The notes under the pieces are model-generated. The model saw only the letters and a list, made by a program, of their open reading frames with translations. It made no database searches and was not told where the DNA came from. Shown here piece after piece: positions 26,467-34,958 of a stretch of 64,000 nt of DNA. The first letter of the stretch is position 1; each line of letters starts with the position of its first letter. Origin of the DNA: Mycolicibacterium rufum (GTDB lineage: Bacteria; Actinomycetota; Actinomycetes; Mycobacteriales; Mycobacteriaceae); assembly GCF_022374875.2 (NCBI RefSeq), contig NZ_CP092427.2, positions 2,728,001 through 2,792,000 on the forward strand, written 5' to 3'. Both the position numbers and the translations under genes were made by a program.

Positions 26467-27624
26467 TCAGACCAGGCCGCTGGTGCGGCGCCCGGCGCGC
26501 ACCGCGTCGAGCACCGCGCGCATCGCGTCGGCGCTCTGATCCCAGGAGAACTCGTCGCTGCGGACCTGGGCCTTGGCACCGAGCTGATCGCGCAGCACGT
26601 GATCGGTGAGCAGCCGGTGCAGGCCGTCGACCAGATCGTCGCGGTCGTCGACCAGGATCCCGGTGACCCCGTCGACGACGGAATCGGACAGTCCGCCCGA
26701 GGATCGGTACCCGATCGTCGGCACGCCGTGCTGGGCGGCCTCGACGACCGCCAGCCCCCAGCCCTCCTTGCGTGACGGCAGCACGTTGACCCAACTCTGC
26801 TGCAGCACAGCATGTTTGACGACATCGTCGACGTGCCCGTGGAAGGTCACGGCGTCGGCGATGCCGAGACCGTGCGCGTGGTCGATCAGGCGCTGCGCCC
26901 ACCAGCCGCCGCCGACGACGTCGAGATGCAGATCCGGAATCCGCGGGCGCAACCGGGCCACGGCGTCGAGCGCGTCCTCGATCTGCTTGTGCGGCACCAG
27001 CCGCGAGAGCACGACGATGCGCGGCGTCGGCGACCGCGGCGCGGTCACGCTGGCCCGCGGCGCCGCGTCGACGCCGTTGCGCACCACCGCGACGTGGTCG
27101 GCCCGCACCCCGAGGTCGGTCAGATCGCGCGCCGAGGGCAGCGACACCGTCACGTACTGGTTGCGGCGGTGCAGCCGCGGCGAGAGCCGGGACTCGACGA
27201 ACCAGCCGATGCGGCTCTTCACCGGACCGGCCACCGGCCACTGCTCGCGGTGGCAGTGGTGCACCAGCACGACGGCGCGCCGGCCGTAGGCGAGCCGGGC
27301 CAGGAACGGCAGCCCGTTCTGGGTGTCGACGACGACGTCGGGCCGCACGTGCCGCAGCGGGCCCAACCCCACGCGGGCCGCGACCATCGCCAGCCCGGCC
27401 CGCACGTACACCGAATAGGGCCCGCCCCGGCGCTGGATCTCCACCCCGTCGACGACCTCGCGGGGCGCCGACCCGTCGTAGCGGGCGGTACGCAGCGTGA
27501 CGTGCACCCCCGAACGAGCCAGATGGGCGCCGATGCGCTGCAGATAGGTCTCGCTGCCGCCGCCCTGCGGGTGCCCGGTGTCGCGCCAGCACAGCAGCAA
27601 CACGGAGTTCAGGGGGGCGGACAT
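26467..27624 (-). CDS. GT4 family glycosyltransferase, Rv0225-like
   Basis: 385 residues, GT-B fold. The N-terminal domain has the donor-loop pattern RDTGHPQGGGSETYLQRIGAHLARSG. The C-terminal nucleotide-sugar motif is RLVPHKQIEDALDAVARL, VNVLPSRKEGWGLAVVEAAQHGVPTIGYRSSG (the E-x7-E motif) near residue 285-315. It matches Rv0225. It is probably cytoplasmic or membrane-associated and acts on an envelope glycolipid or glycan; the acceptor is unknown. It shares a 36-base divergent promoter region with the methyltransferase gene and heads the run with the small membrane proteins and the MpaB-like gene. Confidence 0.9.
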   Translation of the reverse strand: MSAPLNSVLLLCWRDTGHPQGGGSETYLQRIGAHLARSGVHVTLRTARYDGSAPREVVDGVEIQRRGGPYSVYVRAGLAMVAARVGLGPLRHVRPDVVVDTQNGLPFLARLAYGRRAVVLVHHCHREQWPVAGPVKSRIGWFVESRLSPRLHRRNQYVTVSLPSARDLTDLGVRADHVAVVRNGVDAAPRASVTAPRSPTPRIVVLSRLVPHKQIEDALDAVARLRPRIPDLHLDVVGGGWWAQRLIDHAHGLGIADAVTFHGHVDDVVKHAVLQQSWVNVLPSRKEGWGLAVVEAAQHGVPTIGYRSSGGLSDSVVDGVTGILVDDRDDLVDGLHRLLTDHVLRDQLGAKAQVRSDEFSWDQSADAMRAVLDAVRAGRRTSGLV

Positions 27625-27648
27625 CGCTGTTCAGACTAGCGGTGTGCC

Positions 27649-27654
27649 TAGGGT
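27649..27654 (+). promoter_or_regulatory. -10 box (TAGGGT), probable leaderless promoter
   Basis: TAGGGT ends 6 bases before the GTG at 27661, leaving no room for a ribosome site. Confidence 0.4.
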
Positions 27655-27660
27655 GGCCGG

Positions 27661-28428
27661 GTGGTCGCTACGGATCTGTTCGCCCGGCGGGCGACGCTGG
27701 CGCGCTCGCTGCGCCTGCTGTCGGCGTTCCGCTTCGAGCAGAGCGATCCCGACCGGTTCTACGGGGCGCTGGCCGCCGACACCGTCGCGCTCGTCGCCGA
27801 CCTGTGGGCCGGGGCGACCGGCAGCGCTCCGGGCGGCCTGACCGTGCTCGACGTCGGCGGCGGCCCCGGCTATTTCGCGTCCGCGTTCACCGACGCCGGG
27901 ATGCGCTACCTCGGAGTGGAACCCGACCCCCGGGAGATGCACGCCGCCGCGCCGCGCACCCACCGGCGCGCGGGGACGTTCGTCCGCGCCTCGGGCACCG
28001 CGCTGCCGTTCGCCGACGGCAGCGTCGACGTCTGCCTGTCCTCCAACGTCGCCGAGCACGTCGCGCAGCCGTGGCGGCTCGGCGCGGAGATGCTGCGCGT
28101 CACCCGCCCCGGCGGGCTGGCGATCCTGTCGTACACGGTCTGGCTGGGGCCGTTCGGCGGCCACGAGATGGGCCTGACCCACTACCTCGGTGGCCGGCGG
28201 GCCGCCGACCGGTATGCGCGCCGGCACGGCCACCGGCCCAAAAACGACTACGGCTCGTCGTTGTTCGCCGTTTCCGCGCACCAGGGGCTGCGCTGGGCCG
28301 CGGGCACCGGCGCGCTGGTCGCCGCATTTCCCCGCTACCACCCGCGATGGGCGTGGAACCTGACGAAGGTGCCCGGGCTGCGGGAATTCACGGTGAGCAA
28401 TCTGGTGCTGGTGTTGTCGCCGTCCTGA
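27661..28428 (+). CDS. Class I SAM-dependent methyltransferase, Rv0224c-like
   Basis: 255 residues. SAM motif I is VLDVGGGPGYFASAFTDAG (near 62-80), followed by the acidic strand end YLGVEPDPREM and DVCLSSNVAEHVAQPWRLGAEMLRVTRPGGL, the UbiE/Met-11 pattern. The methyl acceptor is unknown; pairing with a glycosyltransferase suggests a sugar or lipid. It starts with GTG 6 bases after a -10 box, so a leaderless transcript is likely. The aldehyde dehydrogenase follows after 55 bases with its own promoter-like box. Confidence 0.9.
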   Translation: MVATDLFARRATLARSLRLLSAFRFEQSDPDRFYGALAADTVALVADLWAGATGSAPGGLTVLDVGGGPGYFASAFTDAGMRYLGVEPDPREMHAAAPRTHRRAGTFVRASGTALPFADGSVDVCLSSNVAEHVAQPWRLGAEMLRVTRPGGLAILSYTVWLGPFGGHEMGLTHYLGGRRAADRYARRHGHRPKNDYGSSLFAVSAHQGLRWAAGTGALVAAFPRYHPRWAWNLTKVPGLREFTVSNLVLVLSPS

Positions 28429-28470
28429 ATCGGCGAACTGCAACAGGTTCTACTTCCACCGGATCGTAGG

Positions 28471-28476
28471 TAATGT
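28471..28476 (+). promoter_or_regulatory. -10 box (TAATGT), possible leaderless promoter
   Basis: TAATGT fits TANNNT and ends 7 bases before the ATG at 28484. No ribosome site lies between. Confidence 0.35.
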
Positions 28477-28483
28477 GACGTCC

Positions 28484-29956
28484 ATGACACAGAGCACGGC
28501 GTTCAAGACCGAATGGGACAAGCTGTTCATCGGCGGCAAGTGGGTCGAGCCGGCCACCTCGGACGTGATCGAGGTGCACTCCCCCGCCACCGGCGAGCTG
28601 GTCGGCAAGGTTCCGCTGGCGAGCGCCGCCGACGTCGACGCCGCCTGCGCGGCCGCCCGCAAGGCCTTCGACGAGGGGCCCTGGCCGCAGATGTCGCCGG
28701 CCGAGCGCCAGGACGTGCTGGCCCGTGCGGTCAAGATCCTCGAGGAGCGGGCCGACGAGCTGAAGTTCCTGCTCGCCGCCGAGACCGGCCAGCCCCCGAC
28801 GATCGTCGACATGATGCAGTACGGCGCCGCGATGTCGGCGTTCCAGTACTTCGCGGCCGCGGCCGACAAGTTCACCTGGCAGGAGATCCGCGACGGCATC
28901 TACGGCCAGACGCTGGTGGTGCGCGAGCCGATCGGTGTCGTCGGCGCGGTCACCGCCTGGAACGTCCCGTTCTTCCTGGCCGCCAACAAGCTGGGCCCGG
29001 CGCTGCTGGCCGGCTGCACCATCGTGCTCAAGCCCGCCGCGGAGACCCCGCTGTCGGTGTTCGCGATGGCCGAGGCGTTCGCCGAGGCCGGGCTGCCCGA
29101 GGGCGTGCTGTCGATCGTTCCCGGTGGACCGGAGACCGGGCGCGCGCTGACCGCCAACCCGGAGCTGGACAAGTTCACGTTCACCGGCTCGTCGGCGGTC
29201 GGGAAGGAGATCGCCAAGATCGCCGCCGAGAAGCTCAAGCCGTGCACGCTGGAGCTGGGCGGCAAGTCGGCGGCGATCATCCTCGAGGACGCCGACCTGG
29301 ACTCCACGCTGCCGATGCTGGTGTTCTCCGGGCTGATGAACTCCGGGCAGGCCTGCGTCGGGCAGACCCGCATCCTGGCGCCGCGGTCGCGCTACGACGA
29401 GGTCGTCGAGAAGCTCTCGGCCGCGGTGTCGGGCATGCTGCCCGGGCTGCCCACCGATCCCGCCGCGATGATCGGCCCGCTGATCAGCGAGAAGCAGCGC
29501 GAGCGCGTGGAGGGCTACATCAAGAAAGGTGTCGAGGAGGGTGCCCGCGTCGTCGTCGGCGGTGAGCGCCCCGAGGGCCTGGACAGCGGCTGGTACGTGC
29601 AGCCGACGGTGTTCGCCGACGTCGACAACTCGATGACGATCGCCCAGGAGGAGATCTTCGGGCCGGTGCTCGCGGTGATCCCCTACACCGACGAGGACGA
29701 CGCGGTGCGCATCGCCAACGACTCGGTGTACGGGCTGGCCGGGTCGGTGTACACCACCGACCACGACAAGGCGCTCAAGATCGCCCGGCGGATCCGCACC
29801 GGCACGTACGCGGTCAACATGTACGCGTTCGATCCCGGCGCCCCGTTCGGCGGCTACAAGAACTCGGGCATCGGCCGCGAGAACGGCACCGAGGGCATCG
29901 AGGCGTACTGCGAGCCCAAGTCGATCCTGCTGCCGTTCGGCTACACCCCGGCTTAG
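28484..29956 (+). CDS. NAD(P)-dependent aldehyde dehydrogenase, Rv0223c-like
   Basis: 490 residues, standard ALDH length. Motifs: VTAWNVPFFLAANKLGPALLAGCT (cofactor and active-site strand), catalytic Glu in LELGGKSAAIIL (near 260), catalytic Cys in MNSGQACVGQTRI (near 292) and EEIFGPVLAVIPY (near 390). It oxidises an aldehyde to the acid; the substrate cannot be told. An in-frame GTG three codons earlier (28475) is possible, but the ATG suits the promoter spacing. It is followed by a long hairpin and by a convergent SnoaL-like gene. Confidence 0.93.
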   Translation: MTQSTAFKTEWDKLFIGGKWVEPATSDVIEVHSPATGELVGKVPLASAADVDAACAAARKAFDEGPWPQMSPAERQDVLARAVKILEERADELKFLLAAETGQPPTIVDMMQYGAAMSAFQYFAAAADKFTWQEIRDGIYGQTLVVREPIGVVGAVTAWNVPFFLAANKLGPALLAGCTIVLKPAAETPLSVFAMAEAFAEAGLPEGVLSIVPGGPETGRALTANPELDKFTFTGSSAVGKEIAKIAAEKLKPCTLELGGKSAAIILEDADLDSTLPMLVFSGLMNSGQACVGQTRILAPRSRYDEVVEKLSAAVSGMLPGLPTDPAAMIGPLISEKQRERVEGYIKKGVEEGARVVVGGERPEGLDSGWYVQPTVFADVDNSMTIAQEEIFGPVLAVIPYTDEDDAVRIANDSVYGLAGSVYTTDHDKALKIARRIRTGTYAVNMYAFDPGAPFGGYKNSGIGRENGTEGIEAYCEPKSILLPFGYTPA

Positions 29957-29966
29957 GCGGGGCGCG

Positions 29967-30028
29967 CGCCGAGTGCACGCTTTGTGACGGCTTTCGGGGG
30001 ATTTCCGTCAGAAACCGTGCATTCGGCG
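29967..30028. repeat. Intergenic hairpin between convergent genes
   Basis: 24-nt arms (29967-29990 and 30005-30028, 3 mismatches) with a 14-nt loop. It lies between the stops of the aldehyde dehydrogenase and the SnoaL-like gene and may end both transcripts. Sequence differs from the GAGCAGACGC repeat, so it belongs to another palindrome family. Confidence 0.65.
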
Positions 30029-30033
30029 TCGCG

Positions 30034-30429
30034 TCAGGCGGTGTGCGGCATCGAGTGGTGCTCGTGGGCGATGACCCAGGCGCCGTCGATCTTGCGCAGG
30101 CCGAACGTGCTGCGCAGACGCTTCTCGGGATGGGCGGCGATGTCCTCGGGCATGCCGGTGCGGAACAGGGCGTGGGCGTAGGCGACGGTGTCGCCGGCGG
30201 TGACGTCGAGACGCACCAGCTCGAGCACGGCGCCGCCGGCGATCCACTCGAAGAAATCCGGCCAGGTGGCGCGGTAGCCGTCGATGCCGTACACGCCGTC
30301 GTAGGGCACCGGCACGTCGAACAGCACGATGTCGTCGGTGTGCGCGGCGGTGACGCCCTCGAGGTCACGGGCGCGGATGGCGTCGAGCCAGCGGTCGAGA
30401 ACGTCGCGGACTGCGGTGTCGTCGGTCAT
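30034..30429 (-). CDS. SnoaL-like / NTF2-fold protein
   Basis: 131 residues with the cone-shaped NTF2/SnoaL pattern: a first helix VRDVLDRWLDAIRARDLEGVTAAHTDDIVLFD and later YRATWPDFFEWIAGG and RSTFGLRKIDGAWVIAHEHHSMP. Members range from polyketide cyclases to ketosteroid-isomerase-like enzymes and binding proteins with no known reaction; no specific function can be assigned. It is preceded (5') by a hairpin repeat and followed by the hairpin shared with the aldehyde dehydrogenase gene. Confidence 0.85.
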   Translation of the reverse strand: MTDDTAVRDVLDRWLDAIRARDLEGVTAAHTDDIVLFDVPVPYDGVYGIDGYRATWPDFFEWIAGGAVLELVRLDVTAGDTVAYAHALFRTGMPEDIAAHPEKRLRSTFGLRKIDGAWVIAHEHHSMPHTA

Positions 30430-30467
30430 GCGGATGCAGACCGGGTCGTCGCCCGAAAGTCATCGCT

Positions 30468-30525
30468 CGAGCAGACGCAAACTCGGGTGAATTCGCGCTA
30501 AGAAACCCGAGTTTGCGTCTGCTCG
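30468..30525. repeat. Dispersed hairpin repeat, copy 3
   Basis: Perfect 21-bp arms (30468-30488 and 30505-30525) with a 16-nt loop; each arm carries the GAGCAGACGC core. The most symmetrical of the three copies (others at 7603-7662 and 7841-7900). It lies between two minus-strand genes, 16 bases after the stop of the FadE5 paralogue. Confidence 0.85.
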
Positions 30526-30541
30526 CCGGAAGATGTGACCC

Positions 30542-32377
30542 CTAGAAGGAGGACTCGGGGACGTCCATCGCGGTCAGGTCGACGGCCTCGAGGATCGCCC
30601 GCCGCGACGTCAGGCCCGGCAGCATGTTCCTGGCGAAGAACATCGCGGTGGCCACCTTGCCGGTGTAGAACGCACGGTCGCGCTCGCTGACCTCGCCGTC
30701 GAGCGCCGTCAGCGCGATCTCGGCCTGGTGCAGCAGCAGCCAGCCGAGCAGCAGGTCCCCGACAGCGAGCAGGAACGGGACCGACTCCAGGCCCACCCGG
30801 TAGAGCTCGCGGGGATTCTGCTGAGAATCGATCAGGTACTTCGTCATCGCCGCGACCATCGCCTGCACGTCGGCGACCGCGGTGGTCAGCAGAGCGCGGC
30901 CGTCGGCGAGTTCGGGCCGCGCCACGGCGTCGTCGAGGAACGCCCGGATCTGGGTGACGACGTGCAGCAGCGCCCCGCCCTGGTCACGCGCGATCTTGCG
31001 GAAGAAGAAGTCCTGCGCCTGGATGGCGGTGGTGCCCTCGTACAGCGAGTCGATCTTGGCGTCGCGGATGTACTGCTCGATCGGGTAGTCCTGCAGGAAG
31101 CCGGAGCCGCCGAGGGTCTGCAGCGACTCGGTCAGACACTGGTAGGCGCGCTCGGATCCCACGCCCTTGACCACCGGCAGCAGCAGGTCGTTGACGCGGT
31201 CGGCCATCTCGGCGTCGGCGCCGGACACCACCGCGGCCACCGCCGGATCCTGGTGCGCGGCGGTGTACAGGTACAGCGCGCGCAGCCCCTCGGCGTAGGC
31301 CTTCTGGGTGAGCAGCGCCCGGCGCACGTCGGGGTGGTGGATGATCGTCACCCGCGGGGCGGACTTGTCGGCCATCTGCGTCATGTCCGCGCCCTGCACC
31401 CGGCTCTTGGCGTACTCGAGGGCGTTCAGGTAGCCGGTCGACAGTGTCGCGATCGCCTTGGTGCCCACCATCATCCGCGCGTACTCGATGACCTTGAACA
31501 TCTGCGCGATGCCGTTGTGGGTGTCGTTGACCAGCCAGCCGACCGCCGGGGTGCCGTGCTGGCCGAACGTCAGCTCGCACGTCGCCGACGCCTTGAGGCC
31601 CATCTTGTGTTCGAGCCCGGTGACGTACACGCCGTTGCGCTCGCCGAGCTCGCCGGTCTCGGGATCGAAGTGGAACTTGGGCACGATGAACAGGCTCAGC
31701 CCCTTGGTGCCGGGTCCGGCGCCCTCGGGCCGCGCCAGCACGACGTGGATGATGTTGTCGAACAGGTCGTCGCCGTCGCCGTTGGTGATGAACCGCTTCA
31801 CACCGTCGATGTGCCAGGTGCCGTCGGGCTGCGCGACGGCCTTGGTGCGGCCCGATCCGACGTCCGAGCCGGCGTCGGGTTCGGTGAGCACCATCGTGGC
31901 GCCCCAGTCCTTCTCGATCATCAACGACGCCCAATGCCGTTGCTGCTCATTGCCGATCGCGTACAGGATGTCGGCCATCTTCGGGCCTGCCGAGTACAGG
32001 AACACCGCGGGCTGGGCGCCGAGGGCGAACTCGTTGACCGCCCACTCGACCATCGCAGGCACCGGCACCCCGCCGATGTCGGAGGCCATGCCCACCCGCG
32101 ACCACTCGCCGTCGCGCCAGGCCCGGAACGTCTTCTTGAACGGTTCGGGGATGCTGACGACGTGCGTGGCGGGGTCGAAGCTCGGCGGGTGCCGGTCGGT
32201 CTCGGCGAAGGACTCCGACAGCGGACCCTCGGCGAGCTTGGCGGCCTCGCGCAGCATCTGGCGCACCGACTCACCGTCGAGATCACCGTATTCGCCCGTG
32301 GCGAGCACCTTCTCGAGTGCCAGCGTCTCGAAGAGGGTGAACTCGATGTCGCGGACGTTGCTCCTGTAGTGGCCCAT
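30542..32377 (-). CDS. Acyl-CoA dehydrogenase, FadE5 paralogue
   Basis: 611 residues, the same length as the FadE5 at 5701 and closely similar along its whole length. It has [19 protein letters not shown] near 165 and the catalytic Glu447 in [20 protein letters not shown] second large FAD-dependent acyl-CoA dehydrogenase probably takes a different chain length or substrate. I chose the ATG at 32377 ([10 protein letters not shown]), which aligns with the FadE5 start (SHYKSNVRD); ATG/GTG upstream to 32398 would add 7 residues. No TetR-type palindrome stands before it, unlike fadE5. Confidence 0.93.
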   Translation of the reverse strand: MGHYRSNVRDIEFTLFETLALEKVLATGEYGDLDGESVRQMLREAAKLAEGPLSESFAETDRHPPSFDPATHVVSIPEPFKKTFRAWRDGEWSRVGMASDIGGVPVPAMVEWAVNEFALGAQPAVFLYSAGPKMADILYAIGNEQQRHWASLMIEKDWGATMVLTEPDAGSDVGSGRTKAVAQPDGTWHIDGVKRFITNGDGDDLFDNIIHVVLARPEGAGPGTKGLSLFIVPKFHFDPETGELGERNGVYVTGLEHKMGLKASATCELTFGQHGTPAVGWLVNDTHNGIAQMFKVIEYARMMVGTKAIATLSTGYLNALEYAKSRVQGADMTQMADKSAPRVTIIHHPDVRRALLTQKAYAEGLRALYLYTAAHQDPAVAAVVSGADAEMADRVNDLLLPVVKGVGSERAYQCLTESLQTLGGSGFLQDYPIEQYIRDAKIDSLYEGTTAIQAQDFFFRKIARDQGGALLHVVTQIRAFLDDAVARPELADGRALLTTAVADVQAMVAAMTKYLIDSQQNPRELYRVGLESVPFLLAVGDLLLGWLLLHQAEIALTALDGEVSERDRAFYTGKVATAMFFARNMLPGLTSRRAILEAVDLTAMDVPESSF

Positions 32378-32409
32378 GCTGCGCAGAATAGGCCGCAAAG
32401 CAGCGCCCG

Positions 32410-32931
32410 TCAGGCTTTACGCCAGTGCGCGCAGACGAAGTCGGCGTTGCGGGCCGTGTCGACCAGCTGCCATTCCGAGCGGATGGGCAGCACCGGTGAG
32501 CCCGCCCCGAGCGTGCACGGGGCGTAGGAGACGATCATCTCGTCGACCAGTCCGGCGCGGACGAACTGTCCGGCCACGTTGCCGCCGCCGACCACCCAGA
32601 CGTGGCGGTCCCCGGCGGCGTCGCGCAGCGTCGGGAACAGCTCGGCCGCGTCGCCGGCGAACGTCTGCACGGGGTGGCCGGCGGCGATGATCTGCGGGCG
32701 GTGCGTCATCACCCACGACGGCTGGGAGTACATCCAATCGCCCGGCTGATGCGCCAGGATCCACTCGTAGGTGTCGGCCCCCATCACCAGCGCGCCGACT
32801 GACGCCAGGAACGGGTCGATGGCGAACGGCCCCGTGGCGTCGATGTCGCGGGTCACCAGCCACTGCAGGCTCGCGTGCTCGTCGGCGACGTAGCCGTCGA
32901 GGCTGGCGGCGGTGTAGTAGACGCAGGCCAT
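32410..32931 (-). CDS. Dihydrofolate reductase-like protein (RibD C-terminal family)
   Basis: 173 residues. The fold is shown by [13 protein letters not shown] at the N-terminus, [13 protein letters not shown] near 48, and [37 protein letters not shown] near 112-148, typical of YyaP/RibD-C proteins that bind NADPH. Unlike true DHFR the substrate is unknown. It lies 1 base after the regulator gene at 32933, so it is likely controlled by or co-transcribed with it. Confidence 0.88.
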   Translation of the reverse strand: MACVYYTAASLDGYVADEHASLQWLVTRDIDATGPFAIDPFLASVGALVMGADTYEWILAHQPGDWMYSQPSWVMTHRPQIIAAGHPVQTFAGDAAELFPTLRDAAGDRHVWVVGGGNVAGQFVRAGLVDEMIVSYAPCTLGAGSPVLPIRSEWQLVDTARNADFVCAHWRKA

Positions 32932-32932
32932 G

Positions 32933-33862
32933 TCAGGGTCTCCTCATCCAGTCCAGTGGGTCTCCGCGGCCGGTGTCGACGCCGTGGTCGGCGAGCATCG
33001 CGCGGACGAGTTCGCGCCGGTGTGCCGAATAGGTCAGCACGTGCGCGACGATGCCGTACAGCGGGAACGACTCCGGCGGTTCGCACAGCGCGTCGATGAC
33101 GGTGTCCCCGAGCCGGCCGGCCGCGGTGTGGTCGGCGATCGTTGTGCGCCAACGCTTTCCGATCTCATCGTGGAACGCCGCCAGCGTCCCGGCGTCGACC
33201 GACTCGGGCTGGGTCGCGGTGCGCGCCGGGAAGTCCTCCCCGTCGATGGTGGCCAGCCACACCTGCTTGGTCCAGACGATCGCGCCGAGCACCGCGCCGA
33301 CGCTGGGTTCCGGCCCGTCCCAGTCCAGCACCGTCTGCCCCGGCCGGATCGGCGCCGTCCACTGCTGCGAGGTCAGCTCGGCCGCCCGGGCGAGCAGGTG
33401 GGCGGTGTCGTCGAGATCGTGGTCGATCATCAGCGCCGTCACGTCGGGCACCGGCGCCGGGGACGGGTCGTCGAGCCACAGCGACTGCGGCGGATGGAAG
33501 TGCAGCCCGTTGGGCGCGGGCAACCGGAAGTGCACGGCGGCCGCCTCCGAGGGCGGACACCCGTAGCTGCGGCGGAAGGCGCGGGAGAACACCTCGGCCG
33601 ACGACCAGCCCTCCGCGGCGGCGACGGCCGACACCGGTTCGCCGCGCTGCAGCCGCCAGGCCGCCCGCTCGAGCATGATGCGGCGCCGCAGCGCCGCAGG
33701 GGATTCGCCGGTGAGCCGGCGCACCTCACGGGAGAAGTGGAACTCCGACGCGTGGCTGCTGCGCGCCATCGCCCCGACGTCTCTCTTCCCCGAGCCGTCG
33801 CCGATGTCGGTCACCGCGTCGAGGAGTTCGCGCAGCCGGTCGCGTCCGGAGGGATCCGTCAC
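32933..33862 (-). CDS. AraC-type regulator fused to a DinB-like domain
   Basis: 309 residues. The N-terminus has two AraC helix-turn-helix units (about 35-115: FHFSREVRRLTGESPAALRRRIMLERAAWRLQ, then VAAAEGWSSAEVFSRAFRRSYGCPP). The C-terminal 190 residues look like a DinB/mycothiol-dependent-type four-helix domain (HLLARAAELTSQQW, LAAFHDEIGKRWRTTIADHTAAGRLGDTVIDALC, VAHVLTYSAHRRELVRAML). The HTH at the N-terminus with a DinB-like domain behind it is an unusual order for AraC proteins but is seen in actinobacteria. It probably senses a small molecule and controls the downstream reductase gene (inference). Confidence 0.85.
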   Translation of the reverse strand: MTDPSGRDRLRELLDAVTDIGDGSGKRDVGAMARSSHASEFHFSREVRRLTGESPAALRRRIMLERAAWRLQRGEPVSAVAAAEGWSSAEVFSRAFRRSYGCPPSEAAAVHFRLPAPNGLHFHPPQSLWLDDPSPAPVPDVTALMIDHDLDDTAHLLARAAELTSQQWTAPIRPGQTVLDWDGPEPSVGAVLGAIVWTKQVWLATIDGEDFPARTATQPESVDAGTLAAFHDEIGKRWRTTIADHTAAGRLGDTVIDALCEPPESFPLYGIVAHVLTYSAHRRELVRAMLADHGVDTGRGDPLDWMRRP

Positions 33863-33919
33863 GCGTCCGAGTATCGCCGCCCCGGCACCGTCGGGCCATG
33901 ACGATTCCTGCTGTGCGGC

Positions 33920-34753
33920 CTAACGGTCGAGCACCTCGTCGACCCGCGCCCGGAGGGCGGCCCGGTCACCGAGATCGGACAGATCGATGCCGAAGCGTTG
34001 ACTCAGCACCTCCAGCACCTCGTCGGCCGTGTCGAAATGTGTTCTCGTGGTGCCGCCGGGGCGGTGCACCGCCAAATTCCTGCCGCGCAGGTTCCAGCGC
34101 TCACCATCGGTCACGAGTGCGGCGGACAGACCGACGACGAAACCGGACGCCGGATGTGTCGACACGTACCAGCTACCGACCTCGAGATCGATCCGGGGCC
34201 GCGGCTCGAGGCTCAGCGTGTACAGCGGCTGCCATTCACCGCGGATCAGGGCCTGCAGCAGGTAACCCTCGGAGTGGTCGAGCAGCCGGTACGGCTCGTG
34301 CCGGGTCTGCTGCTCGGCGCCGCTCTGCAGTCGGATCGGGGAGGTCAGGGTCTGCCCGCCGAAGCCGACGTCGACGAGGTAGGGGCCGGTCCCGTCGGGC
34401 AGGGTGACCGCGAGCACCTGATGGGTCTGGGGCGGCGGCTCGTCGGAGTGCCCCTCGCGCATCCACACCACCCGTCCGGCCAGCCGCTGCACCGAGAACC
34501 CCATGTCTTCGAGCACGTAGCCGAGCAGTCCGTTGTGCTCGTAGCAGTACCCGCCCCGACGCCGGTGCACGAGCTTGTCGGTGAGCGACTCGACCGACAG
34601 GTCGGCCACGGGCACGCCGGTCAGGGGGTCGAGGTTCTCGAACGGAATCGACCGGTTGTGCGCGGCGACGATGGCGCGCAGGGTCGCCACCGAGTCACCC
34701 GCCGTCGCGGTGTCACCGACGTGGGCGAGATAGGCGGTACGGAAGGAGACCAT
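33920..34753 (-). CDS. nat: Arylamine N-acetyltransferase
   Basis: 277 residues. The catalytic triad is visible: Cys70 in RRRGGYCYEHN, His111 in PPPQTHQV and Asp128 in YLVDVGFGGQ. It transfers acetyl (or propionyl) groups from CoA to arylamines, including isoniazid; in M. tuberculosis nat is linked with the cholesterol-degradation operon, but here it stands alone next to regulatory genes. The ATG at 34753 is used; ATG 34774 would add 7 residues. The N-terminus lacks the usual LTAYFDRIG-like start but keeps TAYLAHVG. Confidence 0.92.
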   Translation of the reverse strand: MVSFRTAYLAHVGDTATAGDSVATLRAIVAAHNRSIPFENLDPLTGVPVADLSVESLTDKLVHRRRGGYCYEHNGLLGYVLEDMGFSVQRLAGRVVWMREGHSDEPPPQTHQVLAVTLPDGTGPYLVDVGFGGQTLTSPIRLQSGAEQQTRHEPYRLLDHSEGYLLQALIRGEWQPLYTLSLEPRPRIDLEVGSWYVSTHPASGFVVGLSAALVTDGERWNLRGRNLAVHRPGGTTRTHFDTADEVLEVLSQRFGIDLSDLGDRAALRARVDEVLDR

Positions 34754-34806
34754 TCCTGAATGGTGTGACCTCAACGGTGCTTCAGGTCAAGCGCGCCGCC
34801 GGAAAG

Positions 34807-34844
34807 CACTAGGGCGGAACCCCCGACCAGGTTCCGCCTTAGTG
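34807..34844. promoter_or_regulatory. 38-bp inverted repeat between nat and SDR gene
   Basis: 15-bp arms (34807-34821 and 34830-34844, one mismatch) around an 8-nt loop, in the divergent region between nat (start 34753) and the SDR gene (start 34959). The loop is only 8 nt, so it can act as an operator or fold as an RNA hairpin in the SDR leader. Confidence 0.45.
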
Positions 34845-34958
34845 AGGACGAACCTACCGTCGCCCGGGCCGCGGCGCTGGCTTTCGGCCGGCGGGACTTT
34901 CCGCCCGCGGTTCTGCGTTCATCGTGCTGTACCCAGCTCGGCAGCCCAGGAGGACCCC

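Noticed and set aside
26428..26467. AACGCC/GGCGTT repeat as a terminator of the glycosyltransferase gene
   Set aside because: Only 6-bp arms with a long loop; too weak, and the downstream genes appear to be in the same run.
19458..29956. Horizontally acquired island between aftD and the aldehyde dehydrogenase
   Set aside because: No integrase, IS, att repeat or obvious composition shift; most genes match the usual mycobacterial order.
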